From NCBI GenBank assembly GCA_944391635.1, contig CALXUL010000072.1, forward strand, positions 1 through 15,159: DNA of 15,159 nucleotides, given 5' to 3'. The notes beneath the pieces are model-generated. The model worked only from the letters and a program-made list of their open reading frames with translations, had not been told where the DNA came from and made no database searches. Position numbers and translations under genes: made by a program. Every line of letters starts with the position of its first letter. Within the stretch, counting starts at the first letter, position 1. Shown piece after piece: positions 13,175 through 15,159 of the stretch. Source of the DNA: an uncultured Clostridia bacterium. GTDB taxonomy: Bacteria > Bacillota > Clostridia > UBA1381.

Positions 13175-14206
13175 ATGAATGAAGAATTGTTAAAGGCGCT
13201 TTCCGATTTGTGTGAGGAAAAAGGCCTTGAAAAAAAAGTAATTTTAGACGCGCTGGAGGCGGCGTTATTCGCAGCGTATAAGAGAAACTTTAATTCTGCA
13301 CAGAACGTCGAGGTTCAGATGGACCGTGAAACGGGCGAGGTGCATGTATATACGCAGAAGACGGTGGTAGATGAAGAGGATTATGTTGACCCTCAGGAGG
13401 AGATACCGCTTGTTGAGGCAAAGAAACTTAGCGGCGCTTATGAAGTCGGAGATATTGTGAATATCGAGGTTACCCCAAAGAATTTTGGGCGTATTGCCGC
13501 TATGACCGCAAAGCAGGTTGTGACGCAGCGTATAAGAGAGGCAGAACGAGGTATTATTTACAGTGAATTTACCGAAAAAGCGAACGATATTATAAGCGGA
13601 CGCATAAGCCGTATAGAAAGAGGAAATGTGTTTGTAGATATTGGTAAGCTTGAGGCAATGCTTCCTGTTAATGAGCAGCCCGCAAATGAGAGTTATGAAG
13701 TAGGTCAGATGATAAACTGTTATGTTTCGGATGTTAGAAACGGCACAAAGGGGACACAGATAATGCTCTCACGTACACATCCGGGAATTGTGAGAAAACT
13801 CTTTATCCGTGAGGTACCGGAAATTGCTGATGGTTTAGTAGAGATAAAGAGTGTGGCGCGCGAGGCAGGTTCGAGAACAAAAATCGCAGTATGGTCGAAA
13901 GACCCAAATATTGACCCGCAGGGCGCATGCATAGGACCTAAAGGTGCGAGAGTCCAGGCTATAGGCGATGAACTAAAAGACGAAAAGATTGATATAGTTA
14001 AATGGAGCGAAGACCCGGCGGAATTTATTTCGGCAAGTCTTAGCCCGTCTAAGGTATTAAGTGTTGAAATAGATGAAGAGGGAAAGTCGGCAAAGGTTAC
14101 CGTTCCGGAAAACCAGCTATCACTTGCGATTGGAAAGTCGGGGCAGAATGTAAGACTTGCCGCGCGGCTGACCGGTTGGAAAATTGATATTTGTGCTGGA
14201 GAATGA
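13175..14206 (+). CDS. nusA: Transcription termination/antitermination factor NusA
   Basis: Binds RNA polymerase and nascent RNA, modulating pausing, termination and antitermination. The 343 residues contain an N-terminal polymerase-binding domain (1 to about 125), an S1 domain (about 136-200, SGRISRIERGNVFVDIGKLEAMLP), KH1 (about 230-285, with GACIGPKGARVQAI, 250-263) and KH2 (about 305-343, with LAIGKSGQNVRLAARLTGW). It lacks the acidic C-terminal repeats of E. coli NusA, as is usual in Gram-positive bacteria. A GAAGGGAG ribosome site lies 12 nt before the ATG. An ATG at 13167 in another frame stops after three codons and is not the start. Confidence 0.97.
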   Translation: MNEELLKALSDLCEEKGLEKKVILDALEAALFAAYKRNFNSAQNVEVQMDRETGEVHVYTQKTVVDEEDYVDPQEEIPLVEAKKLSGAYEVGDIVNIEVTPKNFGRIAAMTAKQVVTQRIREAERGIIYSEFTEKANDIISGRISRIERGNVFVDIGKLEAMLPVNEQPANESYEVGQMINCYVSDVRNGTKGTQIMLSRTHPGIVRKLFIREVPEIADGLVEIKSVAREAGSRTKIAVWSKDPNIDPQGACIGPKGARVQAIGDELKDEKIDIVKWSEDPAEFISASLSPSKVLSVEIDEEGKSAKVTVPENQLSLAIGKSGQNVRLAARLTGWKIDICAGE

Positions 14207-14225
14207 TTGACGGGAAGTGAGCATT

Positions 14226-14474
14226 ATGGCGCATAAACCTGAACGGATGTGTGTGGGCTGCAGAAAAATGTTTGAAAAAAGCAAACTGTTAAGAGTCATT
14301 GAGCTTGATGGCAAAATAATAGTTGATGACAAACAAAAGGTTCTTACACGCGGTGTATATTTCTGCCGCGATAAAGGATGCATAGCCGCCGCACGCAAAA
14401 AGAAAGCGCTCTCAAAACATTTTAAACGCAATGTATCGGACGATATATATGAAAAACTGTCGGAATGGATATAA
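14226..14474 (+). CDS. ylxR: YlxR/RnpM family RNA-binding protein
   Basis: A small basic protein of 82 residues with the DUF448 signature: PERMCVGCRKMFEKSKLLRV near the N terminus and TRGVYFCRDKGCI (44-56). The B. subtilis family member (RnpM) binds RNase P RNA and modulates its activity. Four cysteines in C-x2-C and C-x4-C pairs stand out. ATG at 14226 is preferred because GGGAAG (14212-14217) lies 8 nt upstream; a GTG at 14217 in the same frame falls within that ribosome site. It lies 19 nt after nusA and 12 nt before ylxQ, the standard order. Confidence 0.92.
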   Translation: MAHKPERMCVGCRKMFEKSKLLRVIELDGKIIVDDKQKVLTRGVYFCRDKGCIAAARKKKALSKHFKRNVSDDIYEKLSEWI

Positions 14475-14486
14475 AGAGGTAAGCAT

Positions 14487-14810
14487 ATGGATAAGGTACT
14501 TGGGATGATTGGTCTGGCAAGACGTGCGGGACGTATAGAATGCGGAGGCGAACAGACTATCGCCGCAGTGCGTACTGGTAAGGCAAAGCTGGTCGTGATT
14601 GCGGATGATATATCCCAAAACAGCAGAAAGGCTATTACAGACTGCTGCCGGCATTACGGCGTTAAATATATCACCTATTCGGTTAAGGATGAGCTTGGAA
14701 AAGCGGTCGGACGCAGCTGGTGTGCTGCTGCGGCGATAATGGATCCGGGGTTTGCAGATGCTATTTGCAAACGCGCTGAAGAAGGTTTTTGCGTAGAAAG
14801 GAAGGGATAA
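14487..14810 (+). CDS. ylxQ: L7Ae/L30e-like ribosomal protein YlxQ
   Basis: A 107-residue protein of the L7Ae/L30e/S12e/Gadd45 fold, expected to bind kink-turn RNA. The N-terminal GMIGLARRAGRIECGGEQT (6-24) and the following KAKLVVIADDISQNSRK (33-49) are diagnostic; the central helix and YITYSVKDELGKAVGRS (61-77) complete the fold. An AAAGAGGT ribosome site lies just after the ylxR stop. It occupies its normal place between ylxR and infB. Its role in Bacillota is not well defined. Confidence 0.92.
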   Translation: MDKVLGMIGLARRAGRIECGGEQTIAAVRTGKAKLVVIADDISQNSRKAITDCCRHYGVKYITYSVKDELGKAVGRSWCAAAAIMDPGFADAICKRAEEGFCVERKG

Positions 14811-14813
14811 CTT

Positions 14814-15159
14814 ATGGCTATATTACAACCTAAGGTACAGGAAATTGCAAAAGACCTGAAATTGACAAGTAAGGAAATAATAGAGAATTTAGCTAAGATG
14901 GGGCATATTGTAAAAGGTCCATCTTCGCAGCTTAGTGAAGAACAGCTGGGTATAATTTTTGATATTTTTACGAACATGTATGATGTGGGGGACGGGCCGA
15001 TAGAGAAACCGGAGAGCAAAAAAGAGCCTGAGGCAAAGGCTGAGAAACCAAAAGAGATAAAGGCTGAAGAAAAAGCCGGGGAAAAACCGGAAGAGGAAAA
15101 AGATAAGCCTGTTGAGTCTGAAATAAAGAAAGAGAAAAAAGTTAAAAAGGTAAAAGAAG
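14814..15159 (+). CDS. infB: Translation initiation factor IF-2, N-terminal part (runs off window)
   Basis: IF-2 is the GTPase that places initiator tRNA on the ribosome. Only the first 115 codons are in the window; the frame stays open to the end. The translation begins MAILQPKVQEIAKDLK and contains the IF-2 N-domain signature LKLTSKEIIENLAKMGHIVK (15-34), then SSQLSEEQLGIIFDIF. From about residue 65 on it becomes a low-complexity linker of Lys, Glu, Pro and Ala, normal for IF-2. The G domain lies beyond the window. The ATG is 3 nt after the ylxQ stop, and the AAAGGAAGGG ribosome site lies within the ylxQ 3' end, so the two are probably coupled. Confidence 0.95.
   Translation, partial: MAILQPKVQEIAKDLKLTSKEIIENLAKMGHIVKGPSSQLSEEQLGIIFDIFTNMYDVGDGPIEKPESKKEPEAKAEKPKEIKAEEKAGEKPEEEKDKPVESEIKKEKKVKKVKE

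Noticed and set aside
14217..14225. GTG start for ylxR
   Set aside because: It falls within the GGGAAGTGAG ribosome site; ATG 14226 has proper spacing and gives the family N terminus.
1..15159. Mobile elements, CRISPR arrays, tRNA or rRNA genes, integrase or attachment sites
   Set aside because: Looked for repeats with regular spacing, transposase-like proteins and cloverleaf or rRNA sequence; nothing of this kind was seen. Gene content and composition look chromosomal throughout.

Overview
The window looks like a chromosomal segment from an anaerobic, low-to-mid GC Bacillota, most likely class Clostridia. Three things suggest this: A/T-rich intergenic DNA, strong AGGAGG-type ribosome sites with sigma-A promoters, and the rimP-nusA-ylxR-ylxQ-infB gene order, together with a ferredoxin-linked 2-oxoacid oxidoreductase. 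I see no mobile element, tRNA, rRNA or CRISPR array. The species cannot be named from sequence alone.

Layout. (1) 30-284: rpmA (ribosomal protein L27), closed by an intrinsic terminator. (2) About 392-7866: a six-gene plus-strand operon with a good promoter and a strong terminator. It encodes a sodium:solute symporter, an AMP-forming acyl-CoA synthetase, indolepyruvate:ferredoxin oxidoreductase alpha and beta (iorA, iorB), a PaaK-type phenylacetate-CoA ligase and a two-ACT-domain protein. (3) 7934-11326: a minus-strand ilvB-ilvN-ilvC operon for branched-chain amino acid synthesis, converging on the first operon through paired terminators. (4) 11298-11489: a divergent regulatory region between ilvB and ilvE with one clear promoter each way. 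(5) 11490-12554: ilvE. (6) 12573-15159: the start of the rimP-nusA-ylxR-ylxQ-infB translation/transcription operon; infB runs off the window.

How the genes fit together. The six-gene operon is a coherent arylacid/arylpyruvate module. Ligases make acyl-CoA esters. IorAB interconverts aryl-acetyl-CoA + CO2 + reduced ferredoxin with arylpyruvate + CoA. The symporter could move a carboxylate, and the ACT protein could sense an amino acid. It may run oxidatively, as aromatic amino acid fermentation, or reductively, scavenging aryl acids to make Phe/Tyr/Trp; the symporter and two ATP-consuming ligases lean toward the second. IlvB/IlvN/IlvC carry pyruvate or 2-ketobutyrate to the dihydroxy acids, and IlvE performs the final transamination. 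No ilvD or leu genes are in the window.

Points most worth a second look are the direction and substrate of the aryl-acid operon, the 19-codon upstream reading frame whose stop overlaps the TTG start of ilvB, unusual active-site residues in IlvB (His at the position of the usual Trp), and the unassigned inverted repeats in the ilvB-ilvE divergent region.
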